Shown: positions 8,266-17,187, counted from the stretch's first letter. The stretch is 64,000 nt of DNA from Streptomyces platensis (GCF_008704855.1 NZ_CP023691.1:7378001-7442000), one strand, 5' to 3'. Notes: generated by a model not told the origin, from the letters alone. Program-made: numbers and translations.

Positions 8266-9147
8266 TCAGTAGCGCGTCAGCGCCGTCGCCCCGGACGCCG
8301 TGCCGATGGCCATATGCGGATGCGCGGACGGCCGTACCCAGGACAGGATTCGCGCCATCGCCCCGGCCGGTACGGAGACACAGCCGGCCGTGGCGCCCTT
8401 CCCGTTGACGTGGAGGAAGATCCCGGCACCGCGGCCACGCACCGGGCGGTGGTAGTTGAAGCCGATGACCAGGGCCCGGCTGTACTGGGTCGGGTAGCCG
8501 GCCAGCCGCTCGGACTCAGCGGCCGCGCAGTCCGGGGGCAGCGGGTCCACCCAGCGGTTGTAGGAGGCGGAGGCGTTGTCCTCGCACCACCAGGAGTGAG
8601 CGCCGACCCTGCGGTACGGGACCGTGGTGCCGGGCGGTGCCGGGGCGGTCCCGAAGCCGAACGGCAGGTCGTACAGGCCGGTCGGGGTGGTCGAGGTGCC
8701 CTGCACGCGGCTGCCGCCCTCGGCAAGCCCGCCGGCTCCGAAGCGGGCCGGCGCCGAACCCCTCAGCTGCCAGCGGCCGTTGTGCCGCTGCCACCACTGC
8801 ACGGTCCCCGTGGTGGAGCTCAGAGTGCGCGCACGGGCCGTGATGAGCTGGGTGCCGCCGCCGGTGTCGGCCATGGCGGCGGGGAGGGGGATACCCGGGG
8901 CGGGGGAGACGGCGGCCGCCACACCGGGGGCGGCAGGCGCACCCAGCGCCACACCGACCGCCGACAGCAGCGCCACGACCCCGAGGCCGAGCCTGCGCCG
9001 GGCGCTCTCCGGCAGCGCCCCACTCCCGCCCCCGCTCCGGCCCCTCGCCCGCAGCGCCACGACCCCGCTCCCGACCCCCGCCAGGCGCATCCTCGCCCTC
9101 GCCCGCGTCCACATCCTCTTCAGCGTCCCGGTCCACGTCATGGGCAT
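8266..9147 (-). CDS. L,D-transpeptidase (YkuD-type) cell-wall enzyme
   Basis: The 293-aa protein has an N-terminal basic region followed by a hydrophobic segment (about residues 52-78), so it is exported or membrane-anchored. The C-terminal catalytic domain carries the L,D-transpeptidase signature: His246, then G-x-x-x-x-x-x-C with Cys256 as predicted nucleophile (HVNGKGATAGCVSVP). Such enzymes form 3-3 peptidoglycan cross-links or process the wall. The long, Arg-rich stretch before the signal suggests the true start may be internal (for example the Met at residue 20). It is convergent with the MFS gene and divergent from the proline-rich peptide. Confidence 0.8.
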   Translation of the reverse strand: MPMTWTGTLKRMWTRARARMRLAGVGSGVVALRARGRSGGGSGALPESARRRLGLGVVALLSAVGVALGAPAAPGVAAAVSPAPGIPLPAAMADTGGGTQLITARARTLSSTTGTVQWWQRHNGRWQLRGSAPARFGAGGLAEGGSRVQGTSTTPTGLYDLPFGFGTAPAPPGTTVPYRRVGAHSWWCEDNASASYNRWVDPLPPDCAAAESERLAGYPTQYSRALVIGFNYHRPVRGRGAGIFLHVNGKGATAGCVSVPAGAMARILSWVRPSAHPHMAIGTASGATALTRY

Positions 9148-9324
9148 GACGGCACCGTAGAGCGTGACCGGTGTGCCCGGCGACGCCCGATCGGGTCATA
9201 TACGCCGTGCCCCGCCCGTGCGCAACCCGTCCGCGGCAATCCGCCGTGCGCCGGGGCCATGGACGGGCGAAACTCGGGTACGGGGGCTGATGTGCCACTA
9301 GCCGTCTCATTCTGGAGGCCCGCA

Positions 9325-9558
9325 GTGCAGCGGCAACCGTTTACGTGCAGTGAGCGCACGCTCGACCGAGATCCGCAGCCCACGCCGGATCCGGGGGGAC
9401 CACCGCCGAACCCCGTCCCGGACCCGCTTCCCGGCCCGCCGGTCCCGCCCGCGCCGCCCGAACCCATCCCGCCGGAACCGTCGCCGATACCCCGTCCGCC
9501 CGGACCCGATCCCGACCCGGTCCCGGAGCCGTCCCCGGCTCCTTCGCCGCTCTCCTAG
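9325..9558 (+). CDS. Small proline-rich protein
   Basis: A 77-aa product starting at GTG (VQRQPFTCSERTLDRD), with GGAGG 7 nt upstream. After about 15 residues the chain is nearly half proline, in PDP, PEP and PPxP units, and ends at TAG. The proline codons are almost all CCG or CCC in frame, and the well-placed RBS supports translation. It has one Cys and no signal peptide. It lies 68 bp upstream of the semialdehyde dehydrogenase gene, in the same direction. Function unknown; an extended polyproline peptide could be an interaction module. Confidence 0.6.
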   Translation: MQRQPFTCSERTLDRDPQPTPDPGGPPPNPVPDPLPGPPVPPAPPEPIPPEPSPIPRPPGPDPDPVPEPSPAPSPLS

Positions 9559-9626
9559 GAGCCGCCGGACTTTCGCCCCGTATACCGCGGGTACCACGTC
9601 CCCGCACCACCAAGGAGGTGCTGATC

Positions 9627-11024
9627 ATGGCCATCGCCACGGTCAACCCGGCCACCGGCGAGACCCTGAAGACCTTCGACGCGCTCAACGCGGGCGAGAT
9701 CGAAGATCATCTGGTCCGGGCGGAGCAGGCCTTCCAGGAGCACCGGACCACGACCTTCGCCCGCCGCAGGGAACTGCTCCTCGCGGCCGCCGATCTGCTC
9801 GACGCCGACCAGGACGGCATCGCCCGCACCATGACCACGGAGATGGGCAAACCGCTGGCCCAGGCGCGCGCGGAGGCCGCGAAGTGTGCCAAGACCATGC
9901 GCTGGTACGCCACCCACGCCGAGGCGCTGCTCGCCGACGAGCACCCCGACCCCGCGGACGTCAGCGACTCCGGCGCGCGGCGCGCCGTGGTGCGCTACCG
10001 CCCCCTCGGCACCGTACTCGCGGTGATGCCCTGGAACTTCCCGCTCTGGCAGGTCGTGCGGTTCGCCGCGCCCGCCCTGATGGCGGGCAACACCGGGCTG
10101 CTCAAGCACGCCTCGAACGTCCCGCAGACCGCCCTCTATATCGAGGAACTCTTCCGCCGCGCCGGCTACCCCGAGGGCTGTTTCCAGACCCTGCTGATCG
10201 GGTCCGGCGCCGTCGAGGACATCCTGCGCGACCCGCGGATCGCCGCCGCGACCCTGACCGGCAGCGAACCGGCCGGCCGCGCGGTGGCCGCGGTCTCCGG
10301 CGACGAGGTCAAGAAGACCGTCCTCGAACTCGGCGGCAGCGACCCGTTCCTCGTGCTCCCCTCCGCCGACCTCGACAAGGCGGCCCGGGTCGGCGTCACC
10401 GCGCGCGTCCAGAACAACGGGCAGTCGTGTATCGCGGCCAAGCGGTTCATCGTGCACGAGGACGTCTACGACGCGTTCGCCGAGCGGTTCACCGGCCGTA
10501 TGACCGCGCTGACCGTCGGCGACCCGATGGACGAGAACACCGATATCGGGCCGCTCTCCAGTGAACAGGGCCGCTCCGACCTGGAGGAGCTCGTCGATGA
10601 CGCGGTCCACAAGGGCGCCACCGCCCTGTGTGGCGGCCGGCGGCCCCCGCAGCACCGCGCGGGCTGGTTCTATGAGCCGACGGTGCTGTCCGGCATCACC
10701 TCCGAGATGCGCATCGACCAGGAGGAGGCGTTCGGGCCGGTCGCCACGCTCTACCGCGTCGCCGACCTGGACGAGGCGGTGCGGGTCGCCAACGACACAC
10801 CGTTCGGGCTCAGTTCCAATGCCTGGACCCGGGACCCCGACGAACAGGAACGGCTGGCCCGCGATCTTCAGGCCGGCGGGGTCTTCTTCAACGGGATGAC
10901 CGCCTCCCACCCGGGTCTCCCGTTCGGCGGCGCCAAGCGCTCCGGCTACGGACGGGAGCTCTCCGGGCACGGCATGCGGGAGTTCTGCAATATGACGACG
11001 CTGTGGTACGGGCCGGAGGACTGA
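9627..11024 (+). CDS. gabD: Succinate-semialdehyde dehydrogenase (NADP-dependent)
   Basis: The 465-aa aldehyde dehydrogenase oxidises succinate semialdehyde to succinate, the last step of GABA degradation. The catalytic glutamate lies in LELGGSDPF, the catalytic cysteine in NNGQSCIAAKRF, and the cofactor motif in LTGSEPAGRAV. The C-terminal FGGAKRSGYGREL fits the GabD branch. The ATG at 9627 has a perfect AAGGAGGT 7 nt upstream; an in-frame ATG at 9618 has none. A related semialdehyde is the alternative substrate. Confidence 0.87.
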   Translation: MAIATVNPATGETLKTFDALNAGEIEDHLVRAEQAFQEHRTTTFARRRELLLAAADLLDADQDGIARTMTTEMGKPLAQARAEAAKCAKTMRWYATHAEALLADEHPDPADVSDSGARRAVVRYRPLGTVLAVMPWNFPLWQVVRFAAPALMAGNTGLLKHASNVPQTALYIEELFRRAGYPEGCFQTLLIGSGAVEDILRDPRIAAATLTGSEPAGRAVAAVSGDEVKKTVLELGGSDPFLVLPSADLDKAARVGVTARVQNNGQSCIAAKRFIVHEDVYDAFAERFTGRMTALTVGDPMDENTDIGPLSSEQGRSDLEELVDDAVHKGATALCGGRRPPQHRAGWFYEPTVLSGITSEMRIDQEEAFGPVATLYRVADLDEAVRVANDTPFGLSSNAWTRDPDEQERLARDLQAGGVFFNGMTASHPGLPFGGAKRSGYGRELSGHGMREFCNMTTLWYGPED

Positions 11025-11116
11025 GAAACCCGGCCGCCGCACCGGAGTTGGCCCCTACGGGGGCGCCTGCCGGAGCGGTTTTCGCCGGGGACGTGAGCGG
11101 GTACGTTCCGGTTAGG

Positions 11117-11150
11117 CCGAGTCGGCCAACGGCCAGGTTGGTCGGCTCGG
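11117..11150 (+). terminator. 14-bp hairpin between convergent genes
   Basis: Positions 11117-11130 pair with 11137-11150 around a 6-nt loop. Two pairs are G-U in the plus-strand RNA and would be mismatches on the other strand. It therefore fits best as the terminator of the dehydrogenase gene ending at 11024. There is no U-run, as is usual in high-GC actinomycetes. Confidence 0.6.
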
Positions 11151-11309
11151 CCCCTTGCGGTCCGGGGCGGGCCGCAGCGGCCGCGGCGCCGGCGCCATCA
11201 CTCGACGACGGTCCGGCCGGCCGGCGGTCCGAGGGCCGGTGGACGGCCTTCGGCGGAGCTGCGGGAGAGCGCGCGGCCGACCCCCAATCACCTTTCCCGA
11301 CACGGCAGT

Positions 11310-13454
11310 TCAGTGCGCCAGATCCGCCGTGTCCGGCACCGCGAACTCGCACCACAGGGCCTTGCCCGCGCCCCGTGGCTCCGCGCCCCATTCGTCGGCG
11401 AGTGCCTCGACCAGCATCAGGCCCCGGCCGGAGGTGGCGGTCTCGCCGGGGCTGCGCCGCCGTGGCCACCGGCTGGAGCGATCCTCGACCTCCAGCCGGA
11501 TCCGGCGCGGGGTGCCGGGCAGCAGCTCCACGGAGACCAGGGCGCCGCTCTCGGTGTGCGTCAGCGCGTTGGCGATCAGCTCGGAGGCGGCGACCTCGAT
11601 GTTGTGCATCACGGCGCCCGCCCGCCACTGGTCCAGTGTGCGGCGCAGCGCCGAGCGGACCTCCGCGGTGCCCGACGGATCGGCCTGATGGACATGCAGC
11701 CGCAGCCGCGGGGTGGTGGCGCCCCCGGGGCCGGGCAGCCGGTGCAGCAGCAGGAGGGCCATATCGTCCTCCGAGCCGGGATCGGCCCACAGATGGTCCG
11801 AGAGCCGGTCGGCGAGCGCCTCCAGGTCCGTGGGCCCGGCGCGGACCGCCGCGGACAGCGCGTCGATACCCGCGGAGATGTCCCGGCCGGGCTGTTCCAC
11901 CAGGCCGTCGGTGCACAGCAGCAGCGTCGACCCCGGCTCCAGGAACAGCTGGGTCTCCGGGAAGTGGTCGTGCCCGAAGTGCGTGGCCAGGCCCAGCGGC
12001 AGCCCGCCGCGGACCTCGGGCCAGTCGATGTGCCGGGAGCTGTTGCTGATCAGCGGGCCGAGATGGCCGGCCCGCGCGAGGTGCAGCGCCCCGGATTCCA
12101 GATCGGCCTGGATGTACGTACACGTCGCGAAGCGCTCGGTGTCCAGCTCGGCCAGAAAGCGGGAGGCCCGCACCAGCACGGTCTCCGGGGAGTGCCCCTC
12201 GCTGGCGTAGGCGCGCAGCGCGATGCGCAGCTGGCCCATCACGGCGGCCGCGTGGGTGTCGTGGCCCTGCACATCGCCCACCACCAGCCCGGTCCGTCCC
12301 TGGGGCAGCGTGATCACGTCGTACCAGTCGCCGCCGATGTCCCGCCCGACGCTCGCCGGGTGGTAGCGCACGGTGACCGCACCGCCCGTGAGGGGCGGCA
12401 GCCGCCGCGGCAGCATCGTCGCCTGAAGGCCCGTCGCGAACTCCCGCTCCTGATCGAAGAGGGTCGCCCGCTGCACCGACTGCGCGACGACACCGGCCAG
12501 CGCCAGCGCCAGGTTTCTGGCCTCCGGCGACTGCACCGCCGGGTCGGCGTTGAACAGCCCCAGCGCACCGATGACGGTGTCCTGCGCGACCAGCGGCAGG
12601 AACGCCGCGCTGCCCGCCGGCAGCACCTCGGTGTACGGCCGCAGCCGCGGATACCGGGCGATCAGCTCGCCACGGCTGCTGAGGAAGATGGACCGCCGGG
12701 AGCGTGCCGCGTCGGCCAGCGGCAGGGTGTCGTCCAGCCGTGAGGTCATCATGTCGTCGGGCACCTCGCCGTCCAGCCCGGCGGTGGCGATGACCTCGAA
12801 CTCCTCGTTCTCGACCAGCCCCAGGACCAGCCCGTCCGCGCCGAACCGACGGGCGCCGCCGGCCCCGGTGAGCACCCGGGTCACATCCCTGACGGACAGC
12901 GCACGGGCCAGCGCGGCGGTGGTCTGCTGCACCATCAGGGTCTGCCGCTGCCGTTCCTGCTGGAGCGAACGCAGCAGTGCGGAGTCGGCCAGCTCGCTGG
13001 TCGCCTCCCGGACGATGCCGATGATCCGGTACGGCTTCCCGTCCGCGTCGTGCAGAATCCGCCCCTGCGAATGCGTCCAGCGCTGGGTCCCGTCGCGGCA
13101 CTGGAGCCGGAAGTAGGAGCCGTACGACGAGTGGCCGTCCTGGAGGGCCTGGGAGAGCGCCTCGTCGAGCCGCAGCCCCTCCTCCGGCGGTACGCGCGTG
13201 ACCAGGGACATCGGTGCGCCGTCGTATTCGTCCGGGCGGAGGTCGAAGACTTCCATGGCACCGGCGTCCAGGTCCATGAAACCGCGGTCCAGATCCCAGT
13301 CGAAGGTGCCCATCCGGTTGAGGGAGAGCCGCTCGCGCAGTCCGATGGGTTCCCGGTGCGACACCCCGGGGGCGTCCTCCGCGACATGCCGCCACGCCCG
13401 GTCGGCCCGGGGGTCATAGTCCTTGTCGGAGGGTTCCTGGGGCGGGCCGGTCAT
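11310..13454 (-). CDS. PAS-GAF-PP2C (SpoIIE) phosphatase with HATPase domain, paralog of 3119-5182
   Basis: The 714-aa protein has the same order as its neighbour: PAS (about 40-165), GAF (about 185-345), PP2C (about 355-580) and HATPase (about 590-705). The key motifs correspond one for one: MGTFDWDLD, WTHSQGRI, GGDWYD, GDVQGHDTHAAAVMGQLRI, LCTDGLVEQPGRDI, SEDDMALLLL and ELIANALTH. An acidic extension of about 35 residues precedes the PAS domain. The ATG is preceded by GAGG about 10 nt upstream. The role inferred is phospho-switch control of an anti-sigma antagonist. Having two such close paralogs within 10 kb suggests a local duplication later inverted. Confidence 0.85.
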   Translation of the reverse strand: MTGPPQEPSDKDYDPRADRAWRHVAEDAPGVSHREPIGLRERLSLNRMGTFDWDLDRGFMDLDAGAMEVFDLRPDEYDGAPMSLVTRVPPEEGLRLDEALSQALQDGHSSYGSYFRLQCRDGTQRWTHSQGRILHDADGKPYRIIGIVREATSELADSALLRSLQQERQRQTLMVQQTTAALARALSVRDVTRVLTGAGGARRFGADGLVLGLVENEEFEVIATAGLDGEVPDDMMTSRLDDTLPLADAARSRRSIFLSSRGELIARYPRLRPYTEVLPAGSAAFLPLVAQDTVIGALGLFNADPAVQSPEARNLALALAGVVAQSVQRATLFDQEREFATGLQATMLPRRLPPLTGGAVTVRYHPASVGRDIGGDWYDVITLPQGRTGLVVGDVQGHDTHAAAVMGQLRIALRAYASEGHSPETVLVRASRFLAELDTERFATCTYIQADLESGALHLARAGHLGPLISNSSRHIDWPEVRGGLPLGLATHFGHDHFPETQLFLEPGSTLLLCTDGLVEQPGRDISAGIDALSAAVRAGPTDLEALADRLSDHLWADPGSEDDMALLLLHRLPGPGGATTPRLRLHVHQADPSGTAEVRSALRRTLDQWRAGAVMHNIEVAASELIANALTHTESGALVSVELLPGTPRRIRLEVEDRSSRWPRRRSPGETATSGRGLMLVEALADEWGAEPRGAGKALWCEFAVPDTADLAH

Positions 13455-13787
13455 GGTGTGCCGTGCCTCGTGACCCCGCCGCGCGGGACGTGGGAGCCCG
13501 CTTCTCGCGGGCGGCGGCGCATCGGGACGGCAGCCCGCGACACCGCGCCGAGCACCCCTCGTGCCCTCGGTCGCGGGCCGTTGACCGGGGCCGATATCCA
13601 CCGGAACGCGGCCATGCGAACACCCTAGGCGCGGGCCGCAGGCCCCGCATTTCCGGGACGCCGGGGAGACCAGGCCGGTGGGGAGCGCCGGCCGGCACCG
13701 GTCCTCCCGCCCCGTTCTTGCCTTGACCAGCAAGGATGCCAAGAACGTACAAGAAGGTGGGACGGGGCGGGCGGCAGTCTCGGAGGC
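13455..13787. other. Divergent intergenic region without a supported gene
   Basis: This 333-bp stretch separates the phosphatase gene (minus) from the DUF2000 gene (plus). No ORF here has a believable start and codon pattern. The right half holds the nested dyad at 13714-13746; the left half is G+C-rich with no clear promoter. Confidence 0.6.
13714..13746. promoter_or_regulatory. Nested dyad upstream of the DUF2000 gene (candidate operator)
   Basis: GTTCTTG (13714-13720) matches CAAGAAC (13740-13746), and inside them CCTTG (13721-13725) matches CAAGG (13731-13735). The centre lies about 58 bp before the ATG at 13788. A further CAAGAAGG follows at 13750. Family knowledge: DUF2000 genes are often near Lrp/AsnC regulators, but none is in this window, so the binding protein is unknown. 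Confidence 0.5.
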
Positions 13788-14219
13788 ATGTCGAACGAGA
13801 ACACCGCCGTACGTTTCGAGAACAAGATCGCCGTGCTGCTGCGCGAGGATCTGGAGTCCTGGCAGCGGCTGAATGTGACCGCGTTCCTGGTCAGCGGCCT
13901 CGGCTCCGAGCTCCCCGAAGTCATCGGGGAACCGTACGCCGACTCCGACGGCACCCCGTATCTGCCCATGTTCCGCCAGCCCGTTCTGGTCTTCGAGGGC
14001 ACGAAGGAGACCCTGACCGCCGCACACGGCCGCGCCCTGTCCCGTGCGCTGCCCCGGTCGGTGTTCACCTCCGACCTCTTCGCCACCGGCAACGACCGGG
14101 ACAACCGCGCGGCGGTGCGGGCGGTGCCGAAGGACGGGTTGGACCTGGTGGGTCTCGCCGTGTACGGACCGCGCAACGCGGTCGACAAGGTGCTCAAGGG
14201 CGCCCGTATGCACCCCTGA
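13788..14219 (+). CDS. DUF2000 family protein
   Basis: A 143-aa cytoplasmic protein with ENKIAVLLREDLESWQ at the start and a VGLAVYGPRNAVDKV motif near the end, both typical of DUF2000, which has a peptidyl-tRNA-hydrolase-2-like fold. No catalytic function is established. GGAGG precedes the ATG by 1-2 nt, so spacing is short. Its expression is probably controlled through the dyad just upstream. It is convergent with the SUKH gene. Confidence 0.8.
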   Translation: MSNENTAVRFENKIAVLLREDLESWQRLNVTAFLVSGLGSELPEVIGEPYADSDGTPYLPMFRQPVLVFEGTKETLTAAHGRALSRALPRSVFTSDLFATGNDRDNRAAVRAVPKDGLDLVGLAVYGPRNAVDKVLKGARMHP

Positions 14220-14238
14220 GCGCCACCCGGCACCCGCG

Positions 14239-14274
14239 CCCGCCGGCCGCGCCCATCAGCACGTGGCCGGCGGG
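14239..14274. terminator. GC-rich hairpin between DUF2000 and SUKH genes
   Basis: CCCGCCGGCC (14239-14248) pairs with GGCCGGCGGG (14265-14274). Three more pairs at the base of the loop are possible. It fills the short gap between two convergent genes and can serve both. Confidence 0.55.
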
Positions 14275-14275
14275 C

Positions 14276-15124
14276 TCAGGTCCAGGAAAAGGTGCCGTGG
14301 ACCGGGGAGACGGACTGGACGGCGCATCCCATGCGGGCGAGGGCGGTGCGCACCGCGTCGCGGGCCCGGGCGCTGTCCGCGGGCGGGAAGGCGACGCGGA
14401 GCTGGTGCCCGCAGGCCGTCTCATAGGTCAGTTGCCAGCCGGTCTCCGTGACGACGAAGTGGTCCTGTCGGCTGCCCTGGTGCTCGTACGAGCCGCGGTC
14501 CGTGGTGGGGCCGAGCGTCTCGCGCAGGATCCGCAGCCGTTCGGAGTAGGGGAGGGGCCCTTCGTCGAGCTGGAGGTAGATGTGGTCGCGGTCGACGGCC
14601 GCGTCGAACCAGGGGGCGAGGTCCGGGTCGGCGGGCAGGAGTTCCGAGGTGAGGCGGCCGCTGAGCCACTCGTCGAGGAAGGCGGCGACCCCGCGGTCGA
14701 AGCGTTCGTAGTCGTCGTCGCGGGACCAGATGACCACCGGCCAGGACGCGGGCGGCCCGACGGTCAGCCAGCACAGGTGCGTTCCGGTGTCGGTGACCGC
14801 CCAGGCGAGGAGCCCGCCCGGCTCCGGGAAGAGCGGGTAGGGGTACTGCTCGGGCCAGTGGTCCCGCAACGGACCGAAGTCCTCCAGGAGATCCGCCGTG
14901 AGCGGCACGGGATTGTCGTCACCGAACGGCGTGCACAGGCAGAGCGCGCCCCAGAAGTCGCCGCGCCCGTACGCCTCCACCACCCGCTTGAAGTCTTCCG
15001 GCAGCGGGGTCCCCAGCATCCGCTCGGCGGCGCCCCAGTCGCCGGAGCCGTTCACCGCTTCGACCGGCGGCGGTACCCGTTCCATGATGCGGGTGAGCGG
15101 ATCAGGTGAGTCGATCATGGGCAC
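14276..15124 (-). CDS. SMI1/KNR4 (SUKH) family protein
   Basis: The 282-aa protein matches the SUKH pattern: LGTPLPEDFKRVVEAYGRGDFWGAL near residue 40, followed by a WPEQYPYPLFPEPGGLLAWA segment and WPVVIWSRDDDYERF. SUKH proteins are often immunity proteins against contact-dependent toxins, but also occur alone. No toxin, Rhs or secretion gene lies nearby. A second Met two codons in (MIDSPD) is an alternative start. It is separated from the upstream phosphoesterase gene by a strong terminator, so it is a separate unit. Confidence 0.78.
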   Translation of the reverse strand: MPMIDSPDPLTRIMERVPPPVEAVNGSGDWGAAERMLGTPLPEDFKRVVEAYGRGDFWGALCLCTPFGDDNPVPLTADLLEDFGPLRDHWPEQYPYPLFPEPGGLLAWAVTDTGTHLCWLTVGPPASWPVVIWSRDDDYERFDRGVAAFLDEWLSGRLTSELLPADPDLAPWFDAAVDRDHIYLQLDEGPLPYSERLRILRETLGPTTDRGSYEHQGSRQDHFVVTETGWQLTYETACGHQLRVAFPPADSARARDAVRTALARMGCAVQSVSPVHGTFSWT

Positions 15125-15180
15125 ACCCTAGAAGCGGCGGGCGAGCCGGCCGCAACTGCCCCTGGTCGCCGTACGAGTCA

Positions 15181-15208
15181 GCCGTCCCGGGGTGCGCCCC
15201 GGGACGGC
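15181..15208 (-). terminator. Perfect 12-bp hairpin after the phosphoesterase gene
   Basis: GCCGTCCCGGGG (15181-15192), loop TGCG, CCCCGGGACGGC (15197-15208). It begins 9 bp past the stop codon of the minus-strand phosphoesterase gene and isolates it from the SUKH gene. Confidence 0.75.
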
Positions 15209-15216
15209 CGCGGTCG

Positions 15217-16440
15217 TCAGGCGTGCGCCCCGGCGGGGGCCGCCACCGGCCGGGTCTGGCGGGTGCGGTGGGCCAGGGTGGCCTTCCGGGTCGCCACATC
15301 GACGGTGTACGCGTCGATGGTCAGCCGGGCGCCGGACACCTTCAGCACCATGAACCCGTGGTCGGAGAAGTTCTGCCAGGCCGCCGGGTGCCCGAAGTGT
15401 GCCGTGCCGTCCTCCGTCTTGGCCGACGCGCCGCACACCACCTGCCGGGTGCCGCCCGTACGGGCCGTCGGCTCCAGGATCTGAAGGGTGTGGTCATGAC
15501 CGGACAGGATCAGATCGGCCCGTCCGCAGACCACGTTCTCGTACATGTCCTTGAGGTGGACACCGCTGGTGTAGTTGCCGATCTTGAAACCGTCGTAGGA
15601 ACCGGCGCTGCCGTGCTTGCCGTTGTTGAGGTACGGGTGGTGGCCGATCACCACCTTCCACTGGGCCCGCGAGGCGCGCAGCGCACCGTCCAGCCAGCTC
15701 CGCTGCTCGCGCATGTACGGCCCGTCCCAGCGGTAGTGCGGGTCGAGCTGGGCCACATACGACGACCAGGGAATGGTGTCGATGGCGAAGAACTCCACCA
15801 GCGGATCGGCGGCGGGCAGCGGCACGCTGTAGTAGCGGCTCGGCATGTACCAGCGCCGTGAGGTGGCGGCATAGGCGACCTCGCGGTCACCGCGGGACGG
15901 GTCGCCGCCGCTGCCGGGGATCAGCCCCGAGCAGTCGTGGTTGCCCAGCACCATCAGCCAGGGCACATCGATACCGCTGTTCGGCTTCTCGAACTTGTCC
16001 TGGAACTCCGAGTCGTCGTCGGACTCCGGCCCGTTCTCGTAAATGTTGTCGCCGAGGCCGACCGCGAGGCCGATCCCCTCGGAACGGCAGAGGTCCCGGG
16101 CGGCGGCCGCCACCGCGTACTGGGCCTCGTCCCCCGTGCCCGCGTCACCGGTCACCAGGATGGCGAACTCGCCCTTGCCATTGGGGTGTTCGGGAAACGG
16201 AAAGGCTCCCGGGCCCCCGAGGCGGGGTGCGGCGGACGCGGGCGACTGGGCCGGCGACGGCAGCATCGTGAGCGCCGCACCGGCCATCGCGCCGCCCAGC
16301 AGGGTCCGCCGGTTCACCCACTGCGGAACGCGCCCCGTCGTCCGCATCGGCGGCCCCCCGGCCGTCGCCTCCGACCCGGCCCGCAGCCACTCCCGCTCGG
16401 TCAAATCCGCCTGCGGCGGGATCAGTTCGTCATCACACAT
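15217..16440 (-). CDS. Secreted TAT-dependent metallophosphoesterase (purple acid phosphatase-like)
   Basis: A 407-aa protein with a twin-arginine signal (NRRTLLGGAMAGAALTM, about residues 42-60), so it is exported folded. The calcineurin-like core has all five blocks: GDAGTGDEAQ, GLGDNIYENG, VLGNHDCSG, GHHPYLNNG and SGHDHTLQ. These ligate a binuclear metal centre. The long N-terminus before the RR motif (about 40 aa) is unusual, so an internal start is possible; the annotated ATG has only a weak GAAAG upstream. Likely role: release of phosphate from organic phosphates outside the cell. Confidence 0.82.
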   Translation of the reverse strand: MCDDELIPPQADLTEREWLRAGSEATAGGPPMRTTGRVPQWVNRRTLLGGAMAGAALTMLPSPAQSPASAAPRLGGPGAFPFPEHPNGKGEFAILVTGDAGTGDEAQYAVAAAARDLCRSEGIGLAVGLGDNIYENGPESDDDSEFQDKFEKPNSGIDVPWLMVLGNHDCSGLIPGSGGDPSRGDREVAYAATSRRWYMPSRYYSVPLPAADPLVEFFAIDTIPWSSYVAQLDPHYRWDGPYMREQRSWLDGALRASRAQWKVVIGHHPYLNNGKHGSAGSYDGFKIGNYTSGVHLKDMYENVVCGRADLILSGHDHTLQILEPTARTGGTRQVVCGASAKTEDGTAHFGHPAAWQNFSDHGFMVLKVSGARLTIDAYTVDVATRKATLAHRTRQTRPVAAPAGAHA

Positions 16441-16677
16441 GTCTGGATTTCTTTCATGGTCGCCAGAGGTGATGGTGACGAAAAGATGAAGCAGAGGTGG
16501 ACGTATGGCGATCGGCAGCCGCAATGCTACGCGTCGGTAACTACCCGTATTCCGGGGGCTATCAGGGCGTGAGCGAGGGCCGCGGCGAGCGCGCCGCTCC
16601 CGGAGCCGGCCCGGCCGGACGGGTACCACGGTGGGCGGCGCGACGGGCGGCGGTGGCCGGTTCCCGTCACGCGGAAT

Positions 16678-17187
16678 TCACGAACGGTTCGCGAGGCGGC
16701 GGAGGGTCCGGCCGAGATGGCGGACGTACTGGCGCTGGAAGACCGGGACCAGTGGGCCCCCGAGGCGGGTGATCGTCCGGGCGGGGCGGCTGAAGGCGGT
16801 CACCGTGAACCAGACCGAGCCGTCCGCGCGCAGCTCGGCGACGAACGCCTCCTCGCCGCACTCCGGATGCCCCCGCCGGGCCCCGTATCCGAACCCGATG
16901 CGGTTCTCCTCGGCCACCGTCCACACCACGGTGCACGGCGCCCGCAGCCGCAGCGGGCCGAACCCCAGCGACACCTCGACGTGCACGCCCGGCGCGGCCC
17001 GTGGGGCGTCCGCGCGGATTCCGGTGCCCGCCGCGCGATGCATCCGGAAGGTGGTGATCGCCTCGCCCGCCGCGGTCAGCACCGCGCGGCCGTGGCCCAG
17101 CGGCAGCTCCTCGCGGAGGTGGTGGTAGCCGGGCGGCAGCGGGGTGCGACGGGTGCCGCCCTCCTCGGGGTAGTTCAGATCGCGCAT
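16678..17187 (-). CDS. DUF1990 family protein
   Basis: A 169-aa protein with the DUF1990 pattern: LNYPEEGGTR at the start, HHLREELPLG, then EENRIGFGYGARRGHPECGEE and a C-terminal FQRQYVRHLGRTLRRL. Function of the family is unknown; a lipid-binding fold has been suggested by its beta-rich architecture. A clear AGGAG sits before the ATG at 17187. It is co-directional with the enoyl-CoA hydratase gene but 113 bp downstream of it. Confidence 0.75.
   Translation of the reverse strand: MRDLNYPEEGGTRRTPLPPGYHHLREELPLGHGRAVLTAAGEAITTFRMHRAAGTGIRADAPRAAPGVHVEVSLGFGPLRLRAPCTVVWTVAEENRIGFGYGARRGHPECGEEAFVAELRADGSVWFTVTAFSRPARTITRLGGPLVPVFQRQYVRHLGRTLRRLANRS

Noticed and set aside
8314..9558. A 414-codon plus-strand frame ending with the proline-rich peptide
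   Set aside because: Most of it is antisense to the L,D-transpeptidase gene; only the last 77 codons have an RBS and in-frame codon bias.
14276..15124. SUKH gene as immunity gene of a polymorphic toxin system
   Set aside because: No toxin, Rhs, WXG100 or secretion gene is adjacent, so there is no support for a toxin pair.
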